From Aquimarina mytili (lineage in GTDB: Bacteria > Bacteroidota > Bacteroidia > Flavobacteriales > Flavobacteriaceae), in NCBI RefSeq assembly GCF_016735115.1, contig NZ_JAERQJ010000002.1, positions 186,001-250,000 of the forward strand: a DNA stretch of 64,000 nt, given 5' to 3'. Under the pieces are notes generated by a model. It saw nothing but the letters and a program-made list of their open reading frames with translations. It was not told where the DNA came from and made no database searches. The translations under genes were made by a program, and so were the position numbers. How positions within the stretch are numbered: position 1 is the stretch's first letter; every line of letters starts with the position of its first letter. Positions 25,131 through 33,942 of the stretch are shown in pieces.

Positions 25131-28055
25131 TTATTCAACCAAAGCATTTCTTATAATCGTAACAGGATGTATTGCATTTTTTTGTGTACCATCTTTTATT
25201 TGATGTCTACAGCTGGTTCCTACTGCAGCAATAATAGTATCTTGAGAAGCTTTTCTTACTGTAGGGAATAAAGTTTGTTCTCCTACCTGCATACTAATAT
25301 CGTAATGTTCTTTTTCATACCCAAAAGAACCCGCCATACCACAACAGCCCGATGGGATAATGGTAACTTTAAAGTTTTCAGGAAGATTAAGTAACGTAAA
25401 TGTATTATGAATATTTGAAAGTGCTTTTTGATGACAATGACCATGCAATTTGATTGTCTTAGCTTCTGTAATAAAATGGTTAGAATTTATATTTCCCACT
25501 TCAATTTCTGAAGCCAAAAATTCATCAATCAAAAATGTGTTTTTCGAAACCGATTTTGCTTTTTGCTGATCACTAGCCAATCGTAGATATTCATCTCTAA
25601 ATGTTAATATTGCTGAAGGTTCGATCCCAATAAGCGGTGTTTCTTGTGAAATCAAATCTGAAAAAATAGTCACATTATAATTTGCTAATTTCTGAGCTTG
25701 CTTTAATAATCCCTTAGAAATAAAAGTACGTCCGCTTTCTTTATGATCAACAATTTTCACTTCATAATTTAACTTGGTAAGCAGAAGAATAGCATCAATA
25801 CCAATATTGACATCTAAATGATTTGTAAATTCATCTATGAAGAGATACAGGGTTTTAAGAGGACTTTCCGGTTGTACCTTTTTCAAATTCTTTTTACACC
25901 AGTTCCTTAAAGACTGTTTACTTAGTGTAGGTAACTCACGCTGTTTTGCGATACCAAAAACAGATTTCATAAGTCCTGAGGTGACCGTGTTTTTGAAAAA
26001 GAAATTCGTTATCGTTGGTGTTATGCTTCCTAATTGGTTTAATCGATTATTATAAGCAAAAAGCTTCGTTCTTATCGAAACTCCATTCTCCTTCTGGTAT
26101 TGATATTCAAATTCAGATTTTAGTGTTGCCACATCAACGTTAGATGGGCATTCGCTAGAACATCCTTTACAACTTAAACACAAATCAAAGACTTCTTTAA
26201 GTTCTTTGTTATTAAATCGATTTGTTTTTTCACTGTTTGTTAAAAATTCGCGCAATGCATTTGCCCTACCACGTGTTGTATCTTTTTCATTTTTTGTTGC
26301 CCTGTAACTGGGGCACATTGTTCCACCAGCTTCTATTGATTTACGGCAATCACCACTACCGTTACATTTTTCTGTGGCTCTTAGAATTCCTAAAGAATCT
26401 GAAAAATCTAATATGGTATTTATTTCTGGCTCCTTTCGATCAATCTCATAGCGCAATTTTTGATCCATGGGATATGCATGCACAATTTTTCCAGGATTAA
26501 AAATACTATGAGGGTCAAATATTTTCTTGATATTTTTTATGATCTGAAAATTTTCTTCTCCTATCATAAATGGTATATATGCCGCCCTTACGATACCATC
26601 ACCATGCTCACCACTCATAGAGCCTTTATACTTTTTTACCAGTGCAGCAACATCATCCGTTATTTTCTTAAAAAGAACAACATCTTCGCTTTTTTTAAGG
26701 TCTAAAATAGGCCTCAAGTGTAACTCTCCTGCTCCGGCATGTGCATAATACACTGCTTGCTGGTCATATGATTTCATTATTGCCGTAAACTCGGAAATAT
26801 AATCTGCCAGGTCCGAAATTGCAACCGCAGTATCTTCAATACAAGCTACCGCTTTTTTATCTCCAACAATGTTTCCCAACAGGCCCAATCCAGCTTTTCG
26901 AAGTTCTAAAGCCTGATCTATTTCTTTTCCTTTTAAAATAGCATTTGAATAGCTTAAACCATTATCATCTAAAGTTCTGAGCAATAATTGCATCTGATCC
27001 TCCAGATCTTCTTTGTTATTGGCTCGGAGTTCTAACATCAGAATAGCTTCTGGGTCTTCAACAATAAAAAAACGATTCTTCTGCTGTTCGATATTATTTT
27101 TTGTACAATCTAAAATGGTTTTATCCATCATTTCACAAGTGAACAAAGGATGCCGCATAACAGATTCTACGGCATTCATACAATCCTCAATAGTCCTAAA
27201 ATGTGCAGCGACCATTACAGATTCTTCTGGAGGTAAATCATCTAAGTGTAACGTAATCTGAGTTGTAAACGCTAATGTGCCCTCACTACCCACCAATAAT
27301 TTACACATATTAAAGGATTCTGAGTGCTCTGAAAACACCTCTGAGTTTATAAGTTCATCAATGGCATACCCTGTATTACGACGATGAATTTCAGGTTTCG
27401 GAAAATTATCTTTTATTTGCTTTTGAACAGTTTCTGAAAAAAGCTCTATATATATATTCTTATAAATCGAACCTTCTAAAGTAGTAAGTTCTTTCTTTTT
27501 ATTGAACTCTTCTTGAGATAGTTCAGCAAAAACAACTTCAGATCCATCAGATAAAACAGTATTAAGTTTTGCTACTTTATCTCTTGTAACTCCATATTGA
27601 ATCGAAGTTGTACCACTACTATTATTACCAACCATACCACCTATCATACATCGATTTGAAGTCGAGGTATTAGGTCCAAAAAATAGTTTATACGGTTTCA
27701 AAAATCGATTAAGATCATCGCGTATCACACCAGGTTGTATCGTTACCGTTTTATTTTCTTGATCTACAGAAAGTATTTTGGTAAAATGCTTTGAGACATC
27801 TACAACTATACCTTCACCTACACATTGACCGGCAAGAGATGTACCTGCCGTCCTTGGGATAAGACCAATATGGTTCTTTGTAGCAAAAGCAATTAATATT
27901 TTTAAATCTTCAATAGATTTAGGGAAAGCTACAGCCATAGGAATTCTGCGATACACTGATGCATCTGTTGCATATAGTGCTTTAGAAAGGGAATCAAATT
28001 GTAATTCTCCTTCTAATTGCTTTTCCAATAATTTTAATGCACTACTATGAGTCAT
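25131..28055 (-). CDS. FAD/Fe-S 2-hydroxyacid dehydrogenase (YdiJ-like; likely D-2-hydroxyglutarate)
   Basis: A 974-residue flavoprotein with three parts. Residues about 1-450 are a GlcD-type FAD domain (VEGIVVDVSKHFTKIL, GPNTSTSNRCMIGGMVGNNS, LLVGSEGTLAFTTQITL, SGEHGDGIVRAAYIPF). Residues about 545-650 hold ferredoxin-like clusters (CNGSGDCRKSIEAGGTMCP and CLSCKGCSSECPSNVD). The last third is a CCG domain (HGHCHQKALSN, IPSGCCGMAGSFGYE). Such fusions oxidise D-lactate or D-2-hydroxyglutarate and pass electrons to the respiratory chain. The divergent DUF1338 gene makes D-2-hydroxyglutarate the better guess. It overlaps the Lrp gene by 11 bases. Confidence 0.9.
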   Translation of the reverse strand: MTHSSALKLLEKQLEGELQFDSLSKALYATDASVYRRIPMAVAFPKSIEDLKILIAFATKNHIGLIPRTAGTSLAGQCVGEGIVVDVSKHFTKILSVDQENKTVTIQPGVIRDDLNRFLKPYKLFFGPNTSTSNRCMIGGMVGNNSSGTTSIQYGVTRDKVAKLNTVLSDGSEVVFAELSQEEFNKKKELTTLEGSIYKNIYIELFSETVQKQIKDNFPKPEIHRRNTGYAIDELINSEVFSEHSESFNMCKLLVGSEGTLAFTTQITLHLDDLPPEESVMVAAHFRTIEDCMNAVESVMRHPLFTCEMMDKTILDCTKNNIEQQKNRFFIVEDPEAILMLELRANNKEDLEDQMQLLLRTLDDNGLSYSNAILKGKEIDQALELRKAGLGLLGNIVGDKKAVACIEDTAVAISDLADYISEFTAIMKSYDQQAVYYAHAGAGELHLRPILDLKKSEDVVLFKKITDDVAALVKKYKGSMSGEHGDGIVRAAYIPFMIGEENFQIIKNIKKIFDPHSIFNPGKIVHAYPMDQKLRYEIDRKEPEINTILDFSDSLGILRATEKCNGSGDCRKSIEAGGTMCPSYRATKNEKDTTRGRANALREFLTNSEKTNRFNNKELKEVFDLCLSCKGCSSECPSNVDVATLKSEFEYQYQKENGVSIRTKLFAYNNRLNQLGSITPTITNFFFKNTVTSGLMKSVFGIAKQRELPTLSKQSLRNWCKKNLKKVQPESPLKTLYLFIDEFTNHLDVNIGIDAILLLTKLNYEVKIVDHKESGRTFISKGLLKQAQKLANYNVTIFSDLISQETPLIGIEPSAILTFRDEYLRLASDQQKAKSVSKNTFLIDEFLASEIEVGNINSNHFITEAKTIKLHGHCHQKALSNIHNTFTLLNLPENFKVTIIPSGCCGMAGSFGYEKEHYDISMQVGEQTLFPTVRKASQDTIIAAVGTSCRHQIKDGTQKNAIHPVTIIRNALVE

Positions 28056-28530
28056 ATACGTTTTTCTTTGCTAAAGAGTCCAGAGAAACCGGTCTTTTAA
28101 AATTGGTATCAAAACAAATAAAACTGTCGGTCCCAGCAACCCCATCTATATGATGCACTTGCTCGTATAAAACCTTTCTCAGGTGATGGTTATCTACAGC
28201 AAAAATAAGAATGAAAATGGCATAATGGCCCGAAACGTAATTACATTCTAATATTTCAGGAATTTTTTTTAATCCCTCAACCACTTGCTCTGCATATCTA
28301 GCCTCTCTTAAACGAATACCTACATAGGATTTAGTTCTAAATCCCAATTGTTTTTCATCTACAACAAACTCTGCTTTGGCTATTACGCCTCTTTGTTTTA
28401 GTTTTTTAATTCTTTGATGAACTAAAGAATTTGAGATTTTCAAATCATCGGCTATTTGAGAAAATGGTTTTCTAGCATCTTCGCGAATCTGCAACAAAAT
28501 CTGTTGGTCTACATAATCAAAATGGTTCAT
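28045..28530 (-). CDS. Lrp/AsnC-family transcriptional regulator
   Basis: A 161-residue feast/famine regulator. Residues 1-60 are the winged HTH (YVDQQILLQIREDARKPFSQ, ISNSLVHQRIKKLKQRGVI); residues about 65-150 are the RAM ligand domain (GFRTKSYVGIRLREAR, then CNYVSGHYAIFILIFAVDNH). ATG at 28530 is chosen over one three codons upstream because it begins the family's usual N-terminus. It is first in an operon with the FAD/Fe-S dehydrogenase (11-base overlap) and divergent from the DUF1338 gene. A local role, responding to lysine or a catabolite, is likely but not shown. Confidence 0.92.
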   Translation of the reverse strand: MNHFDYVDQQILLQIREDARKPFSQIADDLKISNSLVHQRIKKLKQRGVIAKAEFVVDEKQLGFRTKSYVGIRLREARYAEQVVEGLKKIPEILECNYVSGHYAIFILIFAVDNHHLRKVLYEQVHHIDGVAGTDSFICFDTNFKRPVSLDSLAKKNVYDS

Positions 28531-28557
28531 AATAATCAAGAAATTAAATAGTTAATG

Positions 28558-28568
28558 GTCAATATGAC
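28558..28568. promoter_or_regulatory. Candidate Lrp-type operator
   Basis: The 11-base inverted repeat GTCAATATGAC lies in the divergent lrp/DUF1338 gap, 27 bases ahead of the lrp start. Related half sites follow (ATATGACAATATGG and CAAATTGACA, up to 28599). This suits a dimeric Lrp-type repressor but the sequence is short and AT-rich. Confidence 0.3.
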
Positions 28569-28660
28569 AATATGGATTTTATATTATATCAAATTGACAC
28601 ATAAAACATTAAAAACATAGCAAAATTAATTAAATATAATAAAATAAAAGTCAAAAATAA

Positions 28661-28668
28661 TATTTTTG
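28661..28668 (+). promoter_or_regulatory. -7 element ahead of the DUF1338 gene
   Basis: TATTTTTG matches TAnnTTTG, 22 bases before the ATG at 28691. No TTG at the right spacing. Confidence 0.45.
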
Positions 28669-28690
28669 CAACAAATAAAAACACAATTAA

Positions 28691-29503
28691 ATGAGCCCTA
28701 CCTATTTTTTTAATGAATTATGGAATCAGTATACGGCTAAAACACCATCTGCCGAAAAGATCAAATCTATATTAGAAGCAGAAGGAAACAAAGTATACAA
28801 TGATCATATAGCAATACGCACTTTTAATGACCCAAGAGTACATATAGATGTTATAGCAAAACCATTTATAGCCATGGGCTATGAACCAAAAGGCGAATAT
28901 CATTTTGAGGCTAAAAAGTTATTTGCCAAGCATTTTGAACATAAAAACGACACTAACGCTCCAAAAATTTTTATAAGCCAATTGCTATTAGAAGAATTTT
29001 CTGAAGAGATTAGAAAAACTATTATCGACATTCTTGATCAAACAGATCAAAGTGTATTCAAACAAGACGATTTGATTCTAAAAGGAAGAGTTTGGAACAA
29101 ACCATCCTTAAAAATCTATCAAAACCTTCTTTCTGTATCCGAATATGCAGCGTGGATGTATGTAAATGGATTTTGTTCAAATCACTTCACAATAGATGTG
29201 AATAAGTTAAAGACTTTTGAAAATTTATCACAGGTAAACGATTTTTTAAAATCCAACGGATTTACAATGAACTCTTCTGGAGGAGAAATCAAAGGATCTC
29301 CAACTCTACTACTAGAGCAATCTAGTATTCTAGCAGATGCCGTTGAGATTGAGTTTGAAGAAGGTTACAAAGAAATAACTTCGTGTTATTATGAGTTTGC
29401 TTTTCGTTATCCAAATGCTGATGGAAATCTTTATTCTGGCTTCATTGCAGGCTCTGCTGATAAGATTTTTGAAAGCACAGATATGGTACTTCAAGATAGG
29501 TAG
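28691..29503 (+). CDS. DUF1338 protein, HglS-like 2-oxoadipate dioxygenase/decarboxylase
   Basis: A 270-residue protein of the DUF1338 family. HglS of this family is a non-haem Fe(II) enzyme of the VOC fold that turns 2-oxoadipate into D-2-hydroxyglutarate in lysine catabolism. Expected ligand regions are visible: YNDHIAIRTFNDPRVHID (first His, substrate Arg), GFCSNHFTIDVNKLKTF (second His) and ITSCYYEFAFRYPNADG (Glu). It is shorter than the Pseudomonas HglS (over 400 residues), so it is a compact family member. Divergent from the Lrp regulator and the FAD/Fe-S dehydrogenase that would use its product, which strengthens the assignment. The reaction itself is inferred. Confidence 0.85.
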   Translation: MSPTYFFNELWNQYTAKTPSAEKIKSILEAEGNKVYNDHIAIRTFNDPRVHIDVIAKPFIAMGYEPKGEYHFEAKKLFAKHFEHKNDTNAPKIFISQLLLEEFSEEIRKTIIDILDQTDQSVFKQDDLILKGRVWNKPSLKIYQNLLSVSEYAAWMYVNGFCSNHFTIDVNKLKTFENLSQVNDFLKSNGFTMNSSGGEIKGSPTLLLEQSSILADAVEIEFEEGYKEITSCYYEFAFRYPNADGNLYSGFIAGSADKIFESTDMVLQDR

Positions 29504-29596
29504 TTAATCGAAATTAACAAAAATTTAAGAATTTTACTTACTGATCAGAACATTTGTGACGTTATATTCGAAGACTAAATAAAAACCTATTTAACT

Positions 29597-30085
29597 ATGA
29601 CAAAACGTATTTTAATAATTACGGCTTTCTTATTAGGTACTATAAGTACTATCCAATCACAAGAAATTTCTAAAAATGCCCTGGGAATTAGAATTGGTGA
29701 TAATGATGGATTTGGGGCTGAAGTTTCTTACCAAAGAGGTCTAAGTGGTAATAACCGATTAGAATTTGATTTAGGATGGAGAGACTTTGATGCCGCTACT
29801 GCTATAAAGGTTGCTGCGCTTTACCAATGGGTATTTAACCTAGATAAGGGATTCAACTGGTATGTAGGACCAGGTGGTGGAGTTGGTTTTGTGGACTATG
29901 ACGATCGTGTTTTTGGAAGAAGTGATAGTGATAGTTTTTTCTTCATTGCTGGTGATATAGGAATCGAATATAACTTTGATGCTCCTATAATTATTTCATT
30001 GGATATAAGACCAGAAATTGGTTTTGGAGACTTTAACGATGATTTAGATTTAGATATTGGTCTTGGTATTCGCTATCAATTCTAA
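29597..30085 (+). CDS. Small outer-membrane beta-barrel protein
   Basis: A 162-residue protein with a signal peptide (IITAFLLGTISTIQSQ) and about eight amphipathic strands, for example ALGIRIGDNDGFGAEVSYQR, LEFDLGWRDFD, FNWYVGPGGGVGFVDY and LDIGLGIRYQF with the C-terminal Phe typical of barrels. Probably an eight-strand OmpX/OmpW-like protein; function unknown. Monocistronic, convergent with bshA. Confidence 0.85.
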   Translation: MTKRILIITAFLLGTISTIQSQEISKNALGIRIGDNDGFGAEVSYQRGLSGNNRLEFDLGWRDFDAATAIKVAALYQWVFNLDKGFNWYVGPGGGVGFVDYDDRVFGRSDSDSFFFIAGDIGIEYNFDAPIIISLDIRPEIGFGDFNDDLDLDIGLGIRYQF

Positions 30086-30110
30086 AATATCATAAACAAT
30101 ACATATACTG

Positions 30111-30170
30111 AATCGTTCCTAAGATATTGCTAATGCACTTTCGTATAGAGCAATATATTTAGGAACGATT
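30111..30170. terminator. Long hairpin across the 3' end of bshA
   Basis: Arms 30111-30131 and 30149-30170 are complementary over about 21 bp with a single bulge (AATCGTTCCTAA ... TTAGGAACGATT outer part, ATATTGCT/AGCAATAT inner part). It spans the bshA stop codon and last codons and sits between convergent genes, so it may end both transcripts. There is no clean T-run on either side; an RNA 3'-end stabiliser is the alternative. Confidence 0.5.
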
Positions 30171-31246
30171 TCGTTTACATCAAATTTTAATGCTTCGGCA
30201 AATGCATTTTGCTTAAACATCTCAAGAGTACTGTCATCTTCAAGGATTTTAATCGCATTCTCAGACATCTCTTTTACATCACCTACATTACTTAAATATC
30301 CCGAAACTCCATGATTATTAACTTCTGGAATACCTCCAGCATTACTTGATATTACAGGAACTTTATTGACCATTGCTTCTAACGCCGCCAATCCAAAACT
30401 TTCTCTTTCTGAAGGAAGCAAAAACAAATCGGAGAAACATAATATTTTATCAATCTCATTACTATTCCCAAAAAAGATCACTTTATCCTTTATTCCTAAT
30501 TCTTTACACTTTTCTTCTGCTGGTTTGCGCTCAGGTCCTTCACCAACCATAAGTAATTTTGCTGGCATCTTATTTTGAATATTATAAAAAATATCGACGA
30601 TATCGGTAATTCTTTTTACAGCTCTAAAATTACTAATATGGGTTACAATACGTTCTTCGGGAAGGGCCATCACCTCGCGTTGGCAATCTGTAAAACTGCT
30701 TTTTTGGTGGCTTACATCAATAAAGTTTGGCACAACTTGTATCTCTTTTTTGATATCAAATAAACGCAATGTATCGTCTTTTAAACTTTGTGAGACAGAA
30801 GTTACTATATCGCTGTTATTAATACTAAAGGTTACGGCGGGTTTATAATAAGGATGATTTCCTACTAAAGTGATATCTGTACCATGCAAAGTTGTAACCA
30901 TGGGTACAAATATTCCTTCTTCTTCAAGCATTTTTTTTGCCATATATCCCGCATATGCATGGGGAATTGCATAATGCACATGCAACACATCTATCTGGTA
31001 TTTTTTGATGGTATCCACCAATTTACTAGACAGTGCCAGTTCATAGGGTTGATAATGAAACAATGGGTATGTAGGAACATTAACTTCATGAAAATGTATA
31101 TTAGGGTCCAAAAGATCCAAACGCACAGGCTGTTTATAGGTTATAAAATGAACCTCATGGCTCAGTTTAGCCAAAGCGATTCCCAATTCTGTGGCCACTA
31201 CTCCACTACCACCAAAGGTAGGATAACAAACTATTGCGATTTTCAT
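30119..31246 (-). CDS. bshA: N-acetyl-alpha-D-glucosaminyl L-malate synthase (bacillithiol synthesis)
   Basis: GT4 glycosyltransferase that joins GlcNAc from UDP-GlcNAc to L-malate, the first step of bacillithiol synthesis. Motifs are MKIAIVCYPTFGGSGVVATE (N-terminus, reason for the start at 31246 rather than 31270), HVHYAIPHAYAGYMAKKM, TTLHGTDITLVGNHP, FIDVSHQKSS, and the GT4 nucleotide motif PSERESFGLAALEAM followed by SSNAGGIPEV. Length 375 aa is normal. bshB/bshC are not in the window. The upstream neighbour on the same strand is rnpB. Confidence 0.95.
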   Translation of the reverse strand: MKIAIVCYPTFGGSGVVATELGIALAKLSHEVHFITYKQPVRLDLLDPNIHFHEVNVPTYPLFHYQPYELALSSKLVDTIKKYQIDVLHVHYAIPHAYAGYMAKKMLEEEGIFVPMVTTLHGTDITLVGNHPYYKPAVTFSINNSDIVTSVSQSLKDDTLRLFDIKKEIQVVPNFIDVSHQKSSFTDCQREVMALPEERIVTHISNFRAVKRITDIVDIFYNIQNKMPAKLLMVGEGPERKPAEEKCKELGIKDKVIFFGNSNEIDKILCFSDLFLLPSERESFGLAALEAMVNKVPVISSNAGGIPEVNNHGVSGYLSNVGDVKEMSENAIKILEDDSTLEMFKQNAFAEALKFDVNEIVPKYIALYESALAIS

Positions 31247-31311
31247 GTAGACAATTTTCTTGAGGCACAAGGTACAAGAAAATTAGTATTGGCAGTTGTT
31301 AAAGGAGTTTT

Positions 31312-31612
31312 AAAAAAAGCAGATCATAAGCCGGATTCTGTTTCCAACAATGTGGATCCTTATCATTTATCTAGTCTCAATATTACTATTGAGATCAAAC
31401 CGCCTACCCTCCAACATTGGGCGCACAACCCTAAAAAGCTGGTTTACATGGCGTTGCACCGTATAGAGTTTACCTGATTTCACTACAGCATAACCTGTAC
31501 ATACTTTCTGTTGCACTTGTCCTCGCCTTACGACGGACGGGCGTTACCCGCTATACTGTGCTATGGTGTCCGGACTTTCCTCGACCCTAAGGCCGCGATA
31601 AGGTGATCTGCT
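31312..31612 (-). ncRNA. rnpB: RNase P RNA (class A)
   Basis: Catalytic RNA of RNase P, which trims tRNA 5' ends. On the minus strand the hallmark GAGGAAAGTCCGGACACC lies at about 31582-31565, just after the 5' segment. Downstream are CGGGTAACGCCCG-type helices and the terminal region CGGCTTATGATCTGC, whose GATCTGC pairs with the 5' GCAGATC to close the P1 helix. A 7-T run at 31318-31312 ends the RNA. The 5' end near 31612 is set by a TACTTTTG -7 box just upstream. About 300 nt, in the usual range. Confidence 0.95.
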
Positions 31613-31617
31613 TACTA

Positions 31618-31625
31618 CAAAAGTA
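31618..31625 (-). promoter_or_regulatory. -7 element of the rnpB promoter
   Basis: TACTTTTG on the minus strand, exact to TAnnTTTG, a few bases before the first base of the P1 helix of RNase P RNA. No TTG at the expected distance. Confidence 0.5.
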
Positions 31626-31729
31626 TCATAATTCATAATTATGTATCTCGAATTACAAATTATTTTTTCAGCTGTTAATAACTAAAAATAAAAACCGAAT
31701 CCTAAAATTTATTTTTTGTATTCAATTTT

Positions 31730-31737
31730 TAACTTTG
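31730..31737 (+). promoter_or_regulatory. -7 element directly ahead of dnaX
   Basis: TAACTTTG matches TAnnTTTG and ends 5 bases before the dnaX ATG at 31743, implying a leaderless or very short leader transcript if used. No TTG at the usual distance. Confidence 0.4.
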
Positions 31738-31742
31738 TATCG

Positions 31743-33572
31743 ATGGAACATTTTATAGTATCTGCTCGTAAATACAGACCCCAAACATTTAAAGATGTTG
31801 TGGGCCAGCAAGCTATTACCAATACGTTGCTTAATGCTATAGAAAATAACCATCTTGCCCAGGCACTTTTATTCACTGGGCCCAGGGGAGTTGGTAAAAC
31901 TTCATGCGCAAGAATTCTTGCAAAAACCATCAATCAAGATGGAAATCAGCATCCTGATGAAGATTTTGCTTTTAATATTTTCGAACTTGATGCTGCTTCA
32001 AACAACTCAGTTGATGATATCCGAAACCTTATAGATCAGGTTCGTATTCCACCTCAAGTTGGAAAATACAAGGTATATATCATTGACGAGGTGCATATGT
32101 TGTCTCAAGCTGCTTTTAATGCTTTCTTAAAAACGTTAGAAGAACCACCAAAACATGCAATTTTTATACTAGCGACAACAGAAAAACACAAAATTATCCC
32201 TACGATTCTGTCTAGATGTCAGATATTTGATTTTAAAAGAATTACAGTTACAGATGCCAAAAATCACTTGATGCAGGTTGCCACTCAAGAAGGTATTACA
32301 GCTGATGAAGATGCACTACAGATTATTGCTCAAAAAGCTGATGGTGCGATGCGTGATGCGCTCTCTATTTTTGACAGAGTGGTTAGTTTTAGTGGTAAAA
32401 ATCTTACTAGACAAGCTGTTACAGAAAATCTTAATGTTTTAGACTATGAAACCTATTTTAAAACCACTGATTTAATTCTTGAAAATAATATTCCACAATT
32501 ACTTCTTGAATTTAATGAGATTCTGGCTCTTGGATTTGATGGCCATCATTTTATAGCTGGGCTGGCTTCGCATTTTAGAGATCTATTAGTCTGCAAAAAC
32601 CCAGCAACAATTAACCTTCTGGAGGTTGGAGAACAAACCAAATCAAAATATCATGAGCAATCACAAAAGACATCACATAGTTTTCTTGTAAAAGGAATAG
32701 AACTTGCGAACGATTGTGACCTCAAATACAAAACCAGTCGAAATCAACGATTGTTAGTAGAACTCTGCTTAATGCAACTCGCCTCTATCCTACTCAACAC
32801 GGATGGAGAAAAAAAAAATGATCAACCGTACATAATTCCTCCATCATATTTCAAAGAGAAAGGAATAGAGGCCATAAAAATTCCTGCAGCCGCAAAAGAA
32901 AAGGTTGACCAAAAAAACGTAGAAATAAACTCTGTACTACAACAACCAGAAAAACCAACTCAAACACCTCAAAAAAGTGCTGATGTTAGCATTGCTAATC
33001 ATACGGTACAAACCAATGCCAATGAGGTTTCAAATGATAGCACACCTTCTACTAGCAATGAGTCATTAGTAGCAACTTCTACAGAAAAAAAGCCAATAGC
33101 AATAAATAGAGATCGAAAAACTTCAGGCTTATCACTTAGTAGCATTAGAAAAAAGAAGGAGCATCAAGAAAATAAACAAGAAAAAGTAATAGATCCTAAA
33201 AATCTACCAACAGAAGATTTTACAGAATCTGAAATGCAAGATGGTTGGATTGAGTATGGAAAATTGCAAGATAAAAAAGGAGAACGCATTATCGGATCTA
33301 TGTTTGCCATGAATATACCAACACTTGATGGTCATACAATCTGCTTAGAGTTACCAAACCAATCGATGAAAGTCGACCTTGAAGCAGCCCAATCTGGGTT
33401 ATTACAATTTTTATATAAAAAGCTTAATAATTTTAGTATTACGCTTAAAATTACTGTGAATGAAGAGGCTTCTAAAAAATATGCATTTACTCCTCAGGAC
33501 AAATACGAAAAATTAAGAGAAAAAAATCCTCTTATTGATAAACTTCGTTCGGATTTTGATTTAGATATTTAA
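31743..33572 (+). CDS. dnaX: DNA polymerase III subunit gamma/tau
   Basis: Clamp-loader ATPase of the replisome. ATG at 31743 gives MEHFIVSARKYRPQTFKDVV, the family N-terminus (a TTG 9 codons upstream is not needed). AAA+ motifs are LFTGPRGVGKTSCARILAKT (Walker A), VYIIDEVHMLS (Walker B), LATTEKHKIIPTILSRCQ (SRC arginine finger) and GAMRDALSIFD. The four-Cys zinc module found in most DnaX between Walker A and DAASN is absent: the segment INQDGNQHPDEDFAFN has no Cys. Residues about 365-490 are a low-complexity linker, then a short C-terminal domain. Length 609 aa. No slippery A-run frameshift is needed to read the full form. Confidence 0.95.
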   Translation: MEHFIVSARKYRPQTFKDVVGQQAITNTLLNAIENNHLAQALLFTGPRGVGKTSCARILAKTINQDGNQHPDEDFAFNIFELDAASNNSVDDIRNLIDQVRIPPQVGKYKVYIIDEVHMLSQAAFNAFLKTLEEPPKHAIFILATTEKHKIIPTILSRCQIFDFKRITVTDAKNHLMQVATQEGITADEDALQIIAQKADGAMRDALSIFDRVVSFSGKNLTRQAVTENLNVLDYETYFKTTDLILENNIPQLLLEFNEILALGFDGHHFIAGLASHFRDLLVCKNPATINLLEVGEQTKSKYHEQSQKTSHSFLVKGIELANDCDLKYKTSRNQRLLVELCLMQLASILLNTDGEKKNDQPYIIPPSYFKEKGIEAIKIPAAAKEKVDQKNVEINSVLQQPEKPTQTPQKSADVSIANHTVQTNANEVSNDSTPSTSNESLVATSTEKKPIAINRDRKTSGLSLSSIRKKKEHQENKQEKVIDPKNLPTEDFTESEMQDGWIEYGKLQDKKGERIIGSMFAMNIPTLDGHTICLELPNQSMKVDLEAAQSGLLQFLYKKLNNFSITLKITVNEEASKKYAFTPQDKYEKLREKNPLIDKLRSDFDLDI

Positions 33573-33728
33573 CTTTCCCATGTTATTACACGTAACCAGC
33601 ATATTGTTTTTCTTTCCTTAATATCATTTCTAGACCAATTTAGAAGTATTGATAATCATAAAGTTTAGCTCCGATACTAAACAAAAATTAATTATATTGT
33701 TGTAGTACTAACCTAAATCAATTTTATT

Positions 33729-33932
33729 ATGAAAAAAACAGTATTTGCCATCATAGCAATGGCGTTATTTTTGGTAGCTTGTGTCGACAAGAAAGCTGAA
33801 GAAGAAAAAAAAGCAGCTGAAATAAACGAACAAATAGAAGCTGTTGATCAGGAAATTAATAAAGATTTTGAATCTTTGGAAAAAGAGGCCGAAGAACTTG
33901 ACAATGCTATAAATGAATTAGATAACCTATAA
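33729..33932 (+). CDS. Small Glu/Lys-rich lipoprotein
   Basis: A 67-residue lipoprotein: MKKTVFAIIAMALFLVACVD with lipobox LVAC, then an almost purely helical, charged tail (EEEKKAAEINEQIEAVDQEI) that should form a coiled coil. It resembles small helical outer-membrane lipoproteins in shape only. It lies 10 bases before the Lys/Glu-rich exported gene, so the two are likely one operon and may interact. Confidence 0.75.
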   Translation: MKKTVFAIIAMALFLVACVDKKAEEEKKAAEINEQIEAVDQEINKDFESLEKEAEELDNAINELDNL

Positions 33933-33942
33933 AAAAACACCT

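Noticed and set aside
30884..31477. 197-codon plus-strand ORF overlapping bshA and rnpB
   Set aside because: It lies antisense to bshA and runs into the RNase P RNA gene; the translation has no recognisable domain and the opposite strand has clear function.
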